A DNA stretch of 49,484 nt, taken from NCBI RefSeq assembly GCF_002926165.1, contig NZ_MAGP01000129.1, forward strand, positions 1 through 49,484, in the 5' to 3' direction. The position numbers and the translations under genes were made by a program. The stretch is from Micromonospora chalcea. Its GTDB lineage: Bacteria; Actinomycetota; Actinomycetes; Mycobacteriales; Micromonosporaceae. Positions 6,949-15,287 of this stretch are shown here, in pieces; positions within the stretch are counted from its first letter, which is position 1, and each line of letters opens with the position of its first letter. The notes under the pieces were generated by a model that saw only the letters and a program-made list of their open reading frames with translations, was not told the origin of the DNA and did not search any database.

Positions 6949-8046
6949 ATGCTCAAGCCGCGCGTCAAGAGTGTCCACGAGCCCTACACGCTGCCGGGGA
7001 ACCGGCTGATCATCGGTCTGATGCAGTACGGCGTCGCGTCGGAGATCCAGGACGACGAGGACGGCACGATCGCCCGCATCCTGACGTTGCTGGACGGCAC
7101 CCGGTACGTGTGGGAGGTCTGCGCGGACCTCGCCGAGACGCACCCGGGCATCGACGAGGGCAGCGTCCGCGAGGTGGTGGACCAGCTCATCGCGCAGGGC
7201 TTCGTCGAGGACGCGGCGGCCCCGCTGCCCGACGGGTTCACCGCGGAGGCCGCGCAGCGCTACGACCGGGCCCGGCACTTCTACGCCTGGATCGACACCC
7301 AGCCCCGCAGCTCGCCCTTCGAGGTGCAGGCGCGTATCGGGCGGGCGCGGGTCTCCGTACTCGGTCTCGGCGGCACCGGCACGGCGGTCGCGGCCGGACT
7401 CGTCGCCAGCGGCGTCGGCGGCCTGCACTGCGCCGACTTCGACGTGATCGACCAGCCGAACCTGACCCGCCAGCTGCTCTACACCGAGAGCGACCTCGGC
7501 CAGCCGAAGGTGAAGGTCGCCGTGGACCGGCTGCGGGCGATGAACTCGCACGTCGACGTGACCGGGGAGGAGTGCCGGGTCCGCTCCGCCGACGACCTGG
7601 TGCCGCTGATGAACGGGCGGGACGTCTTCGTCCTCTGCGCGGACCGGCCCGTCGACCAGATCCAGGACTGGACGAACGAGGCGGCGCTGCGTACCGGCAC
7701 GCCGTGGTTCATGGCGCTCTACACCGGGCCGATGACGGTCGTCGGCTCGTTCCTCCCGGGCCGCACCGGGTGCTACACCTGCCTGCGGCGGCGGCCGGAC
7801 AAGCACGAGATCCAGACCGACGGCACGCCGCTGCGCGGCGGGGAACGACCGAACGCGGTGATCGCCGCCACCGCGAACGTGACCGGTCACCTCTGCGCGC
7901 TGGAGGTGCTCTACCACCTCGGCGGGCTGCCCCAGCAGGTCGCCGGGCGGGTCTTCCACCAGAACGCCGCGCGTTGGGACCACCACTACTTCATCGACGT
8001 GCCGCGGGACCCGGACTGCCCCTCGTGCGGTCCGCGCGGCGCGTGA
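6949..8046 (+). CDS. ThiF/E1-like adenylating enzyme with N-terminal winged-helix (RRE-like) region
   Basis: This 365-residue protein has a winged-helix-like N-terminal ~85 residues (DGTRYVWEVCADLAE, VREVVDQLIAQGFVED) resembling the PqqD-type RiPP recognition element. A Rossmann E1/ThiF domain follows. The nucleotide loop is GLGGTG at 139-144, followed by ADFDVID and the arginine-finger region NLTRQLLY. Two CxxC pairs (Cys275/278 in CYTC and Cys357/360 in CPSC) form a structural zinc site typical of E1-like proteins. ThiF enzymes activate a carboxylate as acyl-adenylate; relatives include MccB and the C protein of azoline synthetases. No catalytic thioester Cys is obvious and no YcaO partner is encoded nearby, so adenylation of the peptide or a scaffold role are both possible. 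A GTGAGG site lies ~10 nt before the ATG. The downstream M50-like gene begins 10 nt after the stop. Confidence 0.82.
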   Translation: MLKPRVKSVHEPYTLPGNRLIIGLMQYGVASEIQDDEDGTIARILTLLDGTRYVWEVCADLAETHPGIDEGSVREVVDQLIAQGFVEDAAAPLPDGFTAEAAQRYDRARHFYAWIDTQPRSSPFEVQARIGRARVSVLGLGGTGTAVAAGLVASGVGGLHCADFDVIDQPNLTRQLLYTESDLGQPKVKVAVDRLRAMNSHVDVTGEECRVRSADDLVPLMNGRDVFVLCADRPVDQIQDWTNEAALRTGTPWFMALYTGPMTVVGSFLPGRTGCYTCLRRRPDKHEIQTDGTPLRGGERPNAVIAATANVTGHLCALEVLYHLGGLPQQVAGRVFHQNAARWDHHYFIDVPRDPDCPSCGPRGA

Positions 8047-8056
8047 GGACCGGGCG

Positions 8057-9364
8057 ATGACGACCACCGGGCCCGAGGCGGCGCCGGATCTGGGCGCCGC
8101 GACGCGGGTACGGTTCCACCCGCTGCGGATCCGGCCGTCCGACGACGACCCGGACTCGGTGGTGGTGGGCCGGCCGGAGGTCGGCGAGTTCGTGGAGTTG
8201 CCGATGATCGGCGTCCGCGCCGTCGAGCTGCTCGACGGCGGAGCGCCGATCGGCGTGGCCGAGGAACGGATCGCCGCCGACCACGACGTGGAGCTCGACC
8301 TCGTGGACCTGGTGCTCGCGCTGCGGGAGGCGGGCCTGGTGGCCGAGGTCGACGGCCGGCCCGCCCGCGGACCCCGCCGCGAGGACCGGCCGCACCTGCC
8401 CTGGCTGCGGGCCCGGCACGTGCGCTGGCTGTTCGGCCCCGCGGCGAAGGTGGCCTACGTCGCGCTGGTCGCGGCGACGCTGGCCACAGTGGTACGCCGT
8501 CCCGAGCTGCTGCCGTCGTACCGGGACTTCTTCTGGACCGGCTACGTCGGTCTCGCCGTGCTCGTGAACACCGTGCTGTTCTCCGGGACGGCGGTGCTGC
8601 ACGAGTTCAGTCACCTGGTGGCGGCCCGTTCGCTGGATGCGCCGGCCCGGATCCGGTTCGCCACCCGGCTGCACCATCTGGTCCTGGAGACCGACGTGAC
8701 GGCGATCTGGTCGGTGCCGCGCCGCCACCGGTACCGCGTCTACCTCAGCGGCCTGCTCTGGGATTCCGCCGTGGTGTGCGCCGCGCTGCTGGTGATGGCG
8801 TACGCCCGGCCGCATCCGCTGGTCGGCGGCCTGCTGTCCGCCGTCGTTCTGGTGATCGTCATGTCGATGGCGCTGCAACTGCACGTCTACATGCGTACCG
8901 ACTGCTACTTCGTCCTGCTGGACCTGCTGCGGTGCCGCAACCTGTTCCAGGACGGCTTCGCGTACGCCCGGCACCTGCTGCGCCGGGGTCTGCACGCGGC
9001 GCTTCCCGGCCGGGTGACACCGTCGGCCGGGGACCCCACCGCCGTCCTGCCGCCGCACGAGCGGCGCGCGGTACGGATCTACGCGCTGGCGGTGGTGGCG
9101 GGCAGCGCCGTCGCGTTGTCCAGCTTCGTCCTGTTCGGAATCCCGATCGTCGCGCACGGCGCGATCCAGGCCGGCTCGGCCGTGCTGGCCGGCGCAACCG
9201 GCGGAAGCCTGCTCGCGGCCGTGGACGGCGCGCTCGTCCTGCTCGTCGAGGGCACGCTCCAGGCGATGTTCCTGGTCACGTTCTACCGCCGTCACTCCCG
9301 GCGGCGCCGGGCGCGGGCCACGTCCGGTCAAGCGCCGCACGCCGCGCCGGACCCGATCGGCTGA
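8057..9364 (+). CDS. Membrane HExxH (M50-like) metalloprotease with PqqD-like N-terminus
   Basis: This is a 435-residue protein. Residues ~30-115 look like a PqqD-like winged-helix domain (SVVVGRPEVGEFVELP to LVLALREAGLVAEVDG). About six membrane helices follow. The zinc motif HEFSH (residues 182-186) lies within a membrane segment (TAVLHEFSHLVAARSL), as in site-2 proteases. A TDCYFVLLDLLRCRNL stretch later probably supplies the third ligand Asp; this TDxYF..xDL pattern is seen in putative peptide zinc metalloproteases of RiPP clusters. The C-terminus is basic. The protein probably binds the modified peptide through its N-terminal domain and cleaves or exports it. It is spaced 10 bp from the ThiF-like gene, so the two are co-transcribed. 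Family identity is fairly sure, substrate inferred. Confidence 0.8.
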   Translation: MTTTGPEAAPDLGAATRVRFHPLRIRPSDDDPDSVVVGRPEVGEFVELPMIGVRAVELLDGGAPIGVAEERIAADHDVELDLVDLVLALREAGLVAEVDGRPARGPRREDRPHLPWLRARHVRWLFGPAAKVAYVALVAATLATVVRRPELLPSYRDFFWTGYVGLAVLVNTVLFSGTAVLHEFSHLVAARSLDAPARIRFATRLHHLVLETDVTAIWSVPRRHRYRVYLSGLLWDSAVVCAALLVMAYARPHPLVGGLLSAVVLVIVMSMALQLHVYMRTDCYFVLLDLLRCRNLFQDGFAYARHLLRRGLHAALPGRVTPSAGDPTAVLPPHERRAVRIYALAVVAGSAVALSSFVLFGIPIVAHGAIQAGSAVLAGATGGSLLAAVDGALVLLVEGTLQAMFLVTFYRRHSRRRRARATSGQAPHAAPDPIG

Positions 9365-9447
9365 CCACCGACGACGACCGGACACAGTGGTGTGTCCCCC
9401 CGGTCACCGCTGGTACGCGTCACCCCCTGGCCTCGCGCGAACTCGTC

Positions 9448-9453
9448 TAGGGT
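9448..9453 (+). promoter_or_regulatory. Candidate -10 box for the SARP gene
   Basis: TAGGGT matches the TANNNT -10 pattern used by several genes in this window. It lies 58 bp upstream of the SARP start in the 147-bp gap after the M50-like gene, so the regulator may have its own promoter. No convincing -35 is seen. A 7-bp stem (GGACACA 9380-9386 with TGTGTCC 9391-9397) upstream of it could end the preceding transcript. Confidence 0.3.
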
Positions 9454-9511
9454 GGGGCCGGAGGGCGATCTTGACGTGGTCGCCCGGGTCCGCGCGCTTC
9501 GGGGGGAGCGA

Positions 9512-12500
9512 ATGGTGCCGGCGGTCATGTTTCGGCTGCTCGGCCCGGTCGAGGTGTGCCTCGACGATCGGACGGTCCGCGTCGGTGGCCCCCGCAGTCA
9601 GGCCATGCTCGCCGCGTTGCTGCTGGAAGCCAACCGGATCGTCCCGGTGTCCCGTCTCATGGACGCGGCCTGGGGCGGCCATCCGCCGGCGAGCGCGGAC
9701 GTCCAGGTCCGCAACCGGGTCGCGGCGGCGCGACGGGCGCTGCGCGCCGCCGGTCTGCCCGGCGACGTGATCGGCACCCACGGCTCCGGATATCTGCTCA
9801 CCGTCGCCGACGGTCAGCTCGATCTGGACGTCTTCGAGGAACGGGTACGCCGGGCGGAAGGGCTCCTCGACCGGGGCGGCGCCCCGGAGGAGGTTGTGTC
9901 CGGGCTGCGCGAGGCGCTGGCGATGTGGCGCGGTCCGGCGCTCGACGGCCTGCGTACGCCGGCGCTCACCGCGGCGGCGCAGCGTCTCGACGAGCGGCGG
10001 ATGACAGTGGTCGAGCGCTGCCTCGGCCTGGAGTTGGGCCTCGGCCGGTACGACAGCGTGATCGGCCGGCTCACCGAGCTGGTCGAGGCGTACCCGTGGC
10101 GGGAGTCGCTCGTGGGTCAGCTCATGCGGGCCCTCTACCTGGCGGACCGGCAGGGCGAGGCGCTGGACCGGTTCGACCAGTTGCGCCGCCGCCTGGCCGA
10201 GGAGCTCGGCATCGACCCCACGGCCCAGCTGATCCGGCTGCGCGACCTGATCCTGCGCAACGACCCCAGCCTCCGGTCGTCGCCCGACGCGGGCCCGGTC
10301 GTCGCGCCGCCGGACCGCCCGCCCGCCGCCGGACCGCGCCCGGCCGCCGCCGCACAGCACGGAATCGCCGCACAGCACGGAGGCGCCGCACAGCACGGAG
10401 GCGCCGCACAGCACGGAGGCGCCGCACAACACGGTGCCGCCGGACCGGACGGGGCGGTACGTCCGCCGGTCCGGATGCTTCCGGCCGGCCTCACCGACTT
10501 CGTCGGCCGGGAGGAGCAGATCGCGGCGGTCCTGGAGTGGCTTCCGGAGCGGCCGGCGGTCGCCGGGCCGGCGATCAGCGGCCTGCCCGGCGTCGGCAAG
10601 ACCACCCTCGCGGTCCGGATCGCCCACCAGCTCGGCCCGGCGTACCCCGGTCCGCACCTCTACGTGGACCTGAACGGGCACGACCATCCGGCGCCCCCGG
10701 TCGAGGTGCTCGGGCGGTTCCTGCGGGCGCTCGGCGTGCCGGGCGCCCAGATCCCGGCGGAGCTGGAGGAACGCGCCGCGCTGTTCCGGGGGGCGATGGC
10801 CGAGCGGCCCGGTCTGGTGCTGCTGGACAACGCGGCCGACGCGGCGCAGGTGCGCCCCCTGCTGCCCGGGACGGACACCGTCGTGCTGGTCACGAGCCGG
10901 CGCGCGCTCGTCGACGTCGACGGCGCCCACCAGCTGCGGCTGGACCCGCTGCCCGAGGCGGACGCGCTGCGGCTGCTGGCCGGCATCATCGGCGCGGACC
11001 GCGTCGCCGCCGAGCCCGGCTCCGCGTCGGACGTCGTCCACCACTGCGGGCTGCTGCCGCTGGCGGTACGGATCGCGGGCGCCCGGCTGGCGATACCCGG
11101 CGTGCTGTCGCTGCGGCAGGCGGCGGCGCAGCTCGCCGAACTCTCGCACCGGCTGGACCATCTCACCCGCGCCGACCGCAGCGTACGGGCGGCGTTCCAC
11201 TCGGCGTACGTGGCGCTGGACGCGCCGGCCCGCCGGCTGCTGCGCCGGCTCGCGGTGCTGGACCTCGACCGGGCCCCGCCGTGGCTGCCCGCCGTCCTGC
11301 TCGACGACGAGGCGGGCGCGGCGAACGCGGTCACCGGTCTGGTCGAGGCCAACCTGGTCGAGGTGACCGGGCCGGACGAGCTGGGCCAGGTCCGCTATCA
11401 CCTGCACGATCTGGTCCGCGCCTTCGCCCGGGAGCGCGCCGCGCGGGAGGAGGGGCCGCGGGAGCGGCCGGAGGTGCTGCGGCGCGTCTTCGGCACCTGG
11501 CTGACGCTGACCGAGCAGGCCCGCGTGGCGCTGAGCCAGGAGGGCGGCGCCGTCATCGTCGCCGACCTGCCGAGGTCACCGGCGCCCACCGGCGAGCACC
11601 TGCGCGACCCGAAACGCTGGTTCGGCGCCGAACGGTCCGCCCTGCTCGCCGGCCTCGAGCAGGCCGCCGCGACGCCCGGCCTGGAGGACTACTCCTGGGC
11701 GCTGGCCTGGCACTGCGACTACTACCTGTTCGTCGATGCCCGGGTGGACGACCTGACCCGGGTCACCGAGATCGGGCTGGCGGCCGCCGAGCGCCGGCGG
11801 CACCCGGAGGGGATCGCCCGGCTCCGGCTCTGCGTGGCGTTCGCGGCCCTGCTACGCAGTGACCTGGAGGCCGCGCTCGGCTACGCGCGGGCCGCCGCGG
11901 CGGCGGCCGAGCCGCTCGACCAGCCCTGGCTGCGGGCCGACATCGCCGGCGTCGAGAACCAGGTGTACGAAGGGCTGGGCGACCGGCCGGCGGCACGCGC
12001 CAGCCTGGTCCGCTCCATCGAGCTGTACCAGGAGGCCGGTGACGAGGTGGCCGCCGGACCGAAACTCGCCCGGCTGGGCGTCCTCCAGTTCCAGGAAGGC
12101 GATCCGGCCGCCGGGGAGACGCTCGCCCGGGCCGTCGCTCTGCTGCGGGCCGCCGGCACGCCCCGGCCGCTCGCGTTCGGCCTGCGCGCGTCGGGCCGCT
12201 GGCACGACCACCGTGGCGCGGTGGACGAGGCCCGGGCGGCGTACCTGGAGGCCCTGGAACTGGTCCGGCGGCACGGTGACCGGCTCGGTGAGGTGGCGCT
12301 GCTCAGCGAGGTCGCCGCGATGCTCGCGGGGCACGGCCGGCTGGGCGAGGCGGCCGGATACGCCGACACCGCCCTGGAACAGGCCCGGCAGATGCGGGTC
12401 GCGGCGTACCTGGCCTACGCCCGGTACGCCCAGGGACGGATCAGCCTGATGTCCGGCGAGCCGGCGCGGGCGCGGGTCCTGCTCGAACAGGCGGCCGACG

Positions 12501-12679
12501 ACCTGACGGCCAGCCCGCCGCTGCAGATGGAGGCACTGATGGACCTGGCCCGGGCGGTGGAGCGGCTGACCGGGGCCGAGGCGGCCCGGGACGTCTGGCG
12601 GCGCGCCCACGCGGTGGCGGCCCGGATCGGGGCCACTGCCACGGCGGAGCAGATCGAGCGGCGGCTCGCCGGACCGTAA
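9512..12679 (+). CDS. AfsR/SARP-family transcriptional activator with NB-ARC and TPR regions
   Basis: This is a 1055-residue protein. Residues 1-95 form an OmpR-type winged helix (FRLLGPVEVCLDDRTVRVGG, ending GTHGSGYLLTV). Residues ~105-245 form the bacterial transcriptional activator domain (LDVFEERVRRAEGLL, EELGIDPTAQL). An NB-ARC/STAND ATPase follows: Walker A GLPGVGKTT near 357-365, Walker B GLVLLDNA near 435. The last ~400 residues are TPR-like helices. These regulators activate secondary-metabolite genes on sensing a ligand or ATP. The ATG at 9512 is chosen for the GGGGGGAG ribosome site just before it. The linker before the ATPase carries five copies of an 18-bp repeat. The gene ends the RiPP-like locus and is the likely pathway regulator. 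Confidence 0.9.
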   Translation: MVPAVMFRLLGPVEVCLDDRTVRVGGPRSQAMLAALLLEANRIVPVSRLMDAAWGGHPPASADVQVRNRVAAARRALRAAGLPGDVIGTHGSGYLLTVADGQLDLDVFEERVRRAEGLLDRGGAPEEVVSGLREALAMWRGPALDGLRTPALTAAAQRLDERRMTVVERCLGLELGLGRYDSVIGRLTELVEAYPWRESLVGQLMRALYLADRQGEALDRFDQLRRRLAEELGIDPTAQLIRLRDLILRNDPSLRSSPDAGPVVAPPDRPPAAGPRPAAAAQHGIAAQHGGAAQHGGAAQHGGAAQHGAAGPDGAVRPPVRMLPAGLTDFVGREEQIAAVLEWLPERPAVAGPAISGLPGVGKTTLAVRIAHQLGPAYPGPHLYVDLNGHDHPAPPVEVLGRFLRALGVPGAQIPAELEERAALFRGAMAERPGLVLLDNAADAAQVRPLLPGTDTVVLVTSRRALVDVDGAHQLRLDPLPEADALRLLAGIIGADRVAAEPGSASDVVHHCGLLPLAVRIAGARLAIPGVLSLRQAAAQLAELSHRLDHLTRADRSVRAAFHSAYVALDAPARRLLRRLAVLDLDRAPPWLPAVLLDDEAGAANAVTGLVEANLVEVTGPDELGQVRYHLHDLVRAFARERAAREEGPRERPEVLRRVFGTWLTLTEQARVALSQEGGAVIVADLPRSPAPTGEHLRDPKRWFGAERSALLAGLEQAAATPGLEDYSWALAWHCDYYLFVDARVDDLTRVTEIGLAAAERRRHPEGIARLRLCVAFAALLRSDLEAALGYARAAAAAAEPLDQPWLRADIAGVENQVYEGLGDRPAARASLVRSIELYQEAGDEVAAGPKLARLGVLQFQEGDPAAGETLARAVALLRAAGTPRPLAFGLRASGRWHDHRGAVDEARAAYLEALELVRRHGDRLGEVALLSEVAAMLAGHGRLGEAAGYADTALEQARQMRVAAYLAYARYAQGRISLMSGEPARARVLLEQAADDLTASPPLQMEALMDLARAVERLTGAEAARDVWRRAHAVAARIGATATAEQIERRLAGP
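10349..10438 (+). repeat. In-frame 18-bp tandem repeat encoding AAQHGG
   Basis: Five 18-bp units start at 10349, 10367, 10385, 10403 and 10421. Units 2-4 are identical (GCCGCACAGCACGGAGGC); the first and last differ by a few bases. They encode A-A-Q-H-G-(I/G/A) hexapeptides in the flexible linker between the BTAD and NB-ARC domains of the SARP. Because the unit is a multiple of three, copy number can vary without a frameshift. Confidence 0.9.
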
Positions 12680-12785
12680 CCTGGCCGGGAGTCGTCGGGG
12701 CCGGGTTGTCGGATCCGGCCGGACGGCTCCGACCCACCGGCGAGCGCGCCCGACCGGGACGCGCCGCAACGCGGAGGAACACATC

Positions 12786-13346
12786 ATGGGCACTGTCAGC
12801 TACGGGGTGCACACGTCGGTCGACGGCTTCATCGAGGGGCCGAACGGCGAGTTCGACTGGCCGCAGATGGGGGAGGAGCTGTCCGCGTACTCGATCGACC
12901 TGGCCGAGCGGGCCGACGCGTTCGTCTACGGGCGGCGGGTGTGGGAGATGATGGCCTCCTACTGGCCGCAGGTCGAGTCGATCTCCGACCACCCGCACGA
13001 CCTGGCGTTCGCGCCGATCTGGCGGCGTACCCCGAAGATCGTGGTCTCCCGCACGCTCGCCGAGGCTCCCCACGGCGCCGTGGTGGTCGGCGGCGGCGAC
13101 CTGGCGAAGGAGTTCGCCGAGGTCCGCGAGCGGTTTCCCGGCGACCTGCTGGTCACCGGCGGCACCGGCGCGGCGACGGCGCTGGCCGCGCTGGGGCTCG
13201 TCGACACCTACGAGGTGATCGTGCACCCGGTGGTGCTCGGCGGCGGACGGCAGGTGCTGCCCGACCAGGCCCGCCAGCACCTGCGGCTGGTCGAGACGCG
13301 TCAGTTCGACGGGCGGTCGGTGCTGCTGCGCTACGTGCGGGCCTGA
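12786..13346 (+). CDS. RibD C-terminal/dihydrofolate-reductase-like protein
   Basis: This 186-residue protein has the fold signature of the DHFR-like RibD C-terminal family. The start YGVHTSVDGFIEGPNGEFDW is typical, then FVYGRRVWEMM, KIVVSRTL and the GGTGAATALAALGLVDTYEV nucleotide loop, ending with VHPVVLGGGRQVLP. Such proteins are NADPH-dependent reductases of uncertain substrate, often annotated as dihydrofolate reductase family. GGAGG about 8 nt before the ATG supports the start. Its end is 4 bp from the convergent TPP-enzyme gene. Confidence 0.88.
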   Translation: MGTVSYGVHTSVDGFIEGPNGEFDWPQMGEELSAYSIDLAERADAFVYGRRVWEMMASYWPQVESISDHPHDLAFAPIWRRTPKIVVSRTLAEAPHGAVVVGGGDLAKEFAEVRERFPGDLLVTGGTGAATALAALGLVDTYEVIVHPVVLGGGRQVLPDQARQHLRLVETRQFDGRSVLLRYVRA

Positions 13347-13350
13347 CGGG

Positions 13351-15183
13351 TCAGCGGCCCCGGCGGCGGGGCCGGTACGTGGCGAGCGCGGCCGGTACGC
13401 CGCGGCGCACGATGCCGGCCCGGTCGCTGTCCCCGCGCAGCACCGCCGCGGCGGTCTTGCGGGCCTGCTCGGCGGTGAAGTGCGGCGGCAGCATCAGCTC
13501 GGCCGGGTCCACCACCGCGTTGACCACGACCGGCCGGTCCGCGTCGAGCACCCGCTGCCACAGGCCGTCTACCCGGTCGGGTGAGTCGACCAGCTCACCG
13601 CCGAGGCCCAGCACCTCGGCCCACCTGTGGTACGCGACGTCCGGCAGGTCCTGGCTGTCCGGGAACATCGGCGTGCCCTCGCTGGAGCGCTGTTCCCAGC
13701 TGACGAACGCGAGGTCCCGGTTGTTGAGCACGAGCACCACGAACCGGGGGTCGGCCCACTCCCGCCAGTACTTCGCCACAGTGATCAGCTCGTTGACGCC
13801 GTTCATCTGCATCGCGCCGTCGCCGAGCAGCGCGATCACCGGGCGGTCCGGGTGGGCGAACTTCGCCGCCAGCGCGTACGGCATGCCGCCGCCCATGGAG
13901 AGCAGCGTGCCGGAGAGGCTGGCCAGCATGCCGGGGCGCACGCGCACGTGCCGGGCGTACCAGGCGGTGGCGGTGCCGCAGTCCACGGCGAGCACGGCGT
14001 CGTCCGGCAGCGCGTCGTCGAGCGAGGTGAACAGCGACTGCGGGTTGACCGGGTCGGCGGGCTGCGCGGCGACCTCGCGTTGCGCGGCCCGCCACTTGCC
14101 GGTGGCGTCGGCGATGGTGGCCCGCCAGGCGGTCGGGCCCGGCCCCGGGCCCAGCTCCTTGAGCAGTGCGCGCAGCGTCGGTCCGGCGTCGCCGGTCAGG
14201 TTCACCTCGGTCGGGTAGCGCAGCCCCATCCGGCTGCCGTCGATGTCGATCTGCACCGCCCGGGCCTGCCCCTCCGGCGGGTAGAACTCCGAGTACGGCA
14301 TCTGGCTGCCGACGATCAGCAGCCGGTCGCACTCGCGCATGAGTTGCCAGCTGGGGCGGCTGCCGAGCAGGCCGATCGCGCCGGTCACCCAGGGCTGCCG
14401 GTGGTCGACGGCGGTGAAGCCGAGCAGCGCGGTGGCCACCCCGGCGCCGAGCCGGTCGGCGATCCGGCGTACCTCGTCCTCGGCGCCGAGCGCGCCCTGC
14501 CCGACCAGCATCGCCACCCGCTCGCCGCCGCGCAGCACCTCGGCAGCGCGGCGCACGTCGGCCTCCGGCGGCACTGTCGGCTCGCTGCTCGGCACCGCGC
14601 TGGTGTGGTAGTAGCCGTGCGCGTGCGGCGGGTGCGGCACCGCCGGCAGGTCCTGCACGTCGGAGGGGAGGACCAGGGCGGTCACGGTACGCCGGGCGAG
14701 CGCGGTGCGGCAGGCCCGGTCCACCAGGTGCCGGGCCTGCGACGGGTCATCGAGCTGGGCCAGGAAGGCCGACGCCACGTCCTTGTAGAGCGAGAGCAGG
14801 TCCACCTCCTGGTAGTAGCCGCCGCCCTCGGCGGGCAGCGCGGTGTGCCCGAGCAGCGCCACCACCGGCTGGTGGTCGAGCTTGGCGTCGTAGAGGCCGT
14901 TGAGCGCGTGGATCGCGCCCGGGCCGCTGGTCACCACCACGCAGCCGAGCGGGCCGCCGCCGTACTTGACGTGCGCGCCGGCCGCGAAACCGGCGGTCTC
15001 CTCGTGCCGGACCTGGATGAACCGGGCGTGTCCCTCGGCGCGTTGCAGCGCCGAGGTCATGCCGTTGATCCCGTCGCCCGGGTAGCCGTAGTAGCGATGC
15101 ACGCCCCACTCGGCGAGCCGGGCCACCAGGTAGTCGGCGACTGTGGCGTCGCGGGGGAGGTTGCCGTTGTGATCCGCGCCCAT
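13351..15183 (-). CDS. Thiamine-pyrophosphate enzyme, pyruvate oxidase/dehydrogenase-like
   Basis: This 610-residue protein shows the three-domain plan of the POX/AHAS family. The N-terminal PYR domain carries the catalytic Glu in RHEETAGFAAGAH. The middle domain includes GQGALGAEDEVRRIADRLG. The C-terminal PP domain has the TPP/Mg motif GDGAMQMNGVNELITVAKYW followed by VLNN. It decarboxylates a 2-keto acid; similarity in layout to pyruvate:quinone oxidoreductase (PoxB-type) suggests pyruvate as substrate and acetate as product, but acetolactate-synthase-like or oxalyl-CoA-like activities cannot be excluded. A purine-rich GGAGGAAC site lies ~5 nt before the ATG at 15183. It is divergent from the SpoU gene across a 104-bp gap. 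Confidence 0.85.
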   Translation of the reverse strand: MGADHNGNLPRDATVADYLVARLAEWGVHRYYGYPGDGINGMTSALQRAEGHARFIQVRHEETAGFAAGAHVKYGGGPLGCVVVTSGPGAIHALNGLYDAKLDHQPVVALLGHTALPAEGGGYYQEVDLLSLYKDVASAFLAQLDDPSQARHLVDRACRTALARRTVTALVLPSDVQDLPAVPHPPHAHGYYHTSAVPSSEPTVPPEADVRRAAEVLRGGERVAMLVGQGALGAEDEVRRIADRLGAGVATALLGFTAVDHRQPWVTGAIGLLGSRPSWQLMRECDRLLIVGSQMPYSEFYPPEGQARAVQIDIDGSRMGLRYPTEVNLTGDAGPTLRALLKELGPGPGPTAWRATIADATGKWRAAQREVAAQPADPVNPQSLFTSLDDALPDDAVLAVDCGTATAWYARHVRVRPGMLASLSGTLLSMGGGMPYALAAKFAHPDRPVIALLGDGAMQMNGVNELITVAKYWREWADPRFVVLVLNNRDLAFVSWEQRSSEGTPMFPDSQDLPDVAYHRWAEVLGLGGELVDSPDRVDGLWQRVLDADRPVVVNAVVDPAELMLPPHFTAEQARKTAAAVLRGDSDRAGIVRRGVPAALATYRPRRRGR

Positions 15184-15287
15184 CGTGGTTCCTCCGTCGC
15201 GTCGGCCTTCCGGCTCCGTTCCCCGCCCGGGGCGGCGGAAACCCGGCCCGTGCCGGGGCGGCCGGGCGCGCCGGGCAGAATCGCCTC

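Noticed and set aside
6750..8046. Azoline (TOMM) or lanthipeptide cluster
   Set aside because: The peptide has no Cys and no YcaO, LanM, LanB or LanC gene is present in the window, so those named classes are not supported.
9392..9511. Longer N-terminus for the SARP from GTG 9392
   Set aside because: It would lack a ribosome site and add 40 residues unlike any SARP start; the ATG at 9512 has GGGGGGAG directly upstream.
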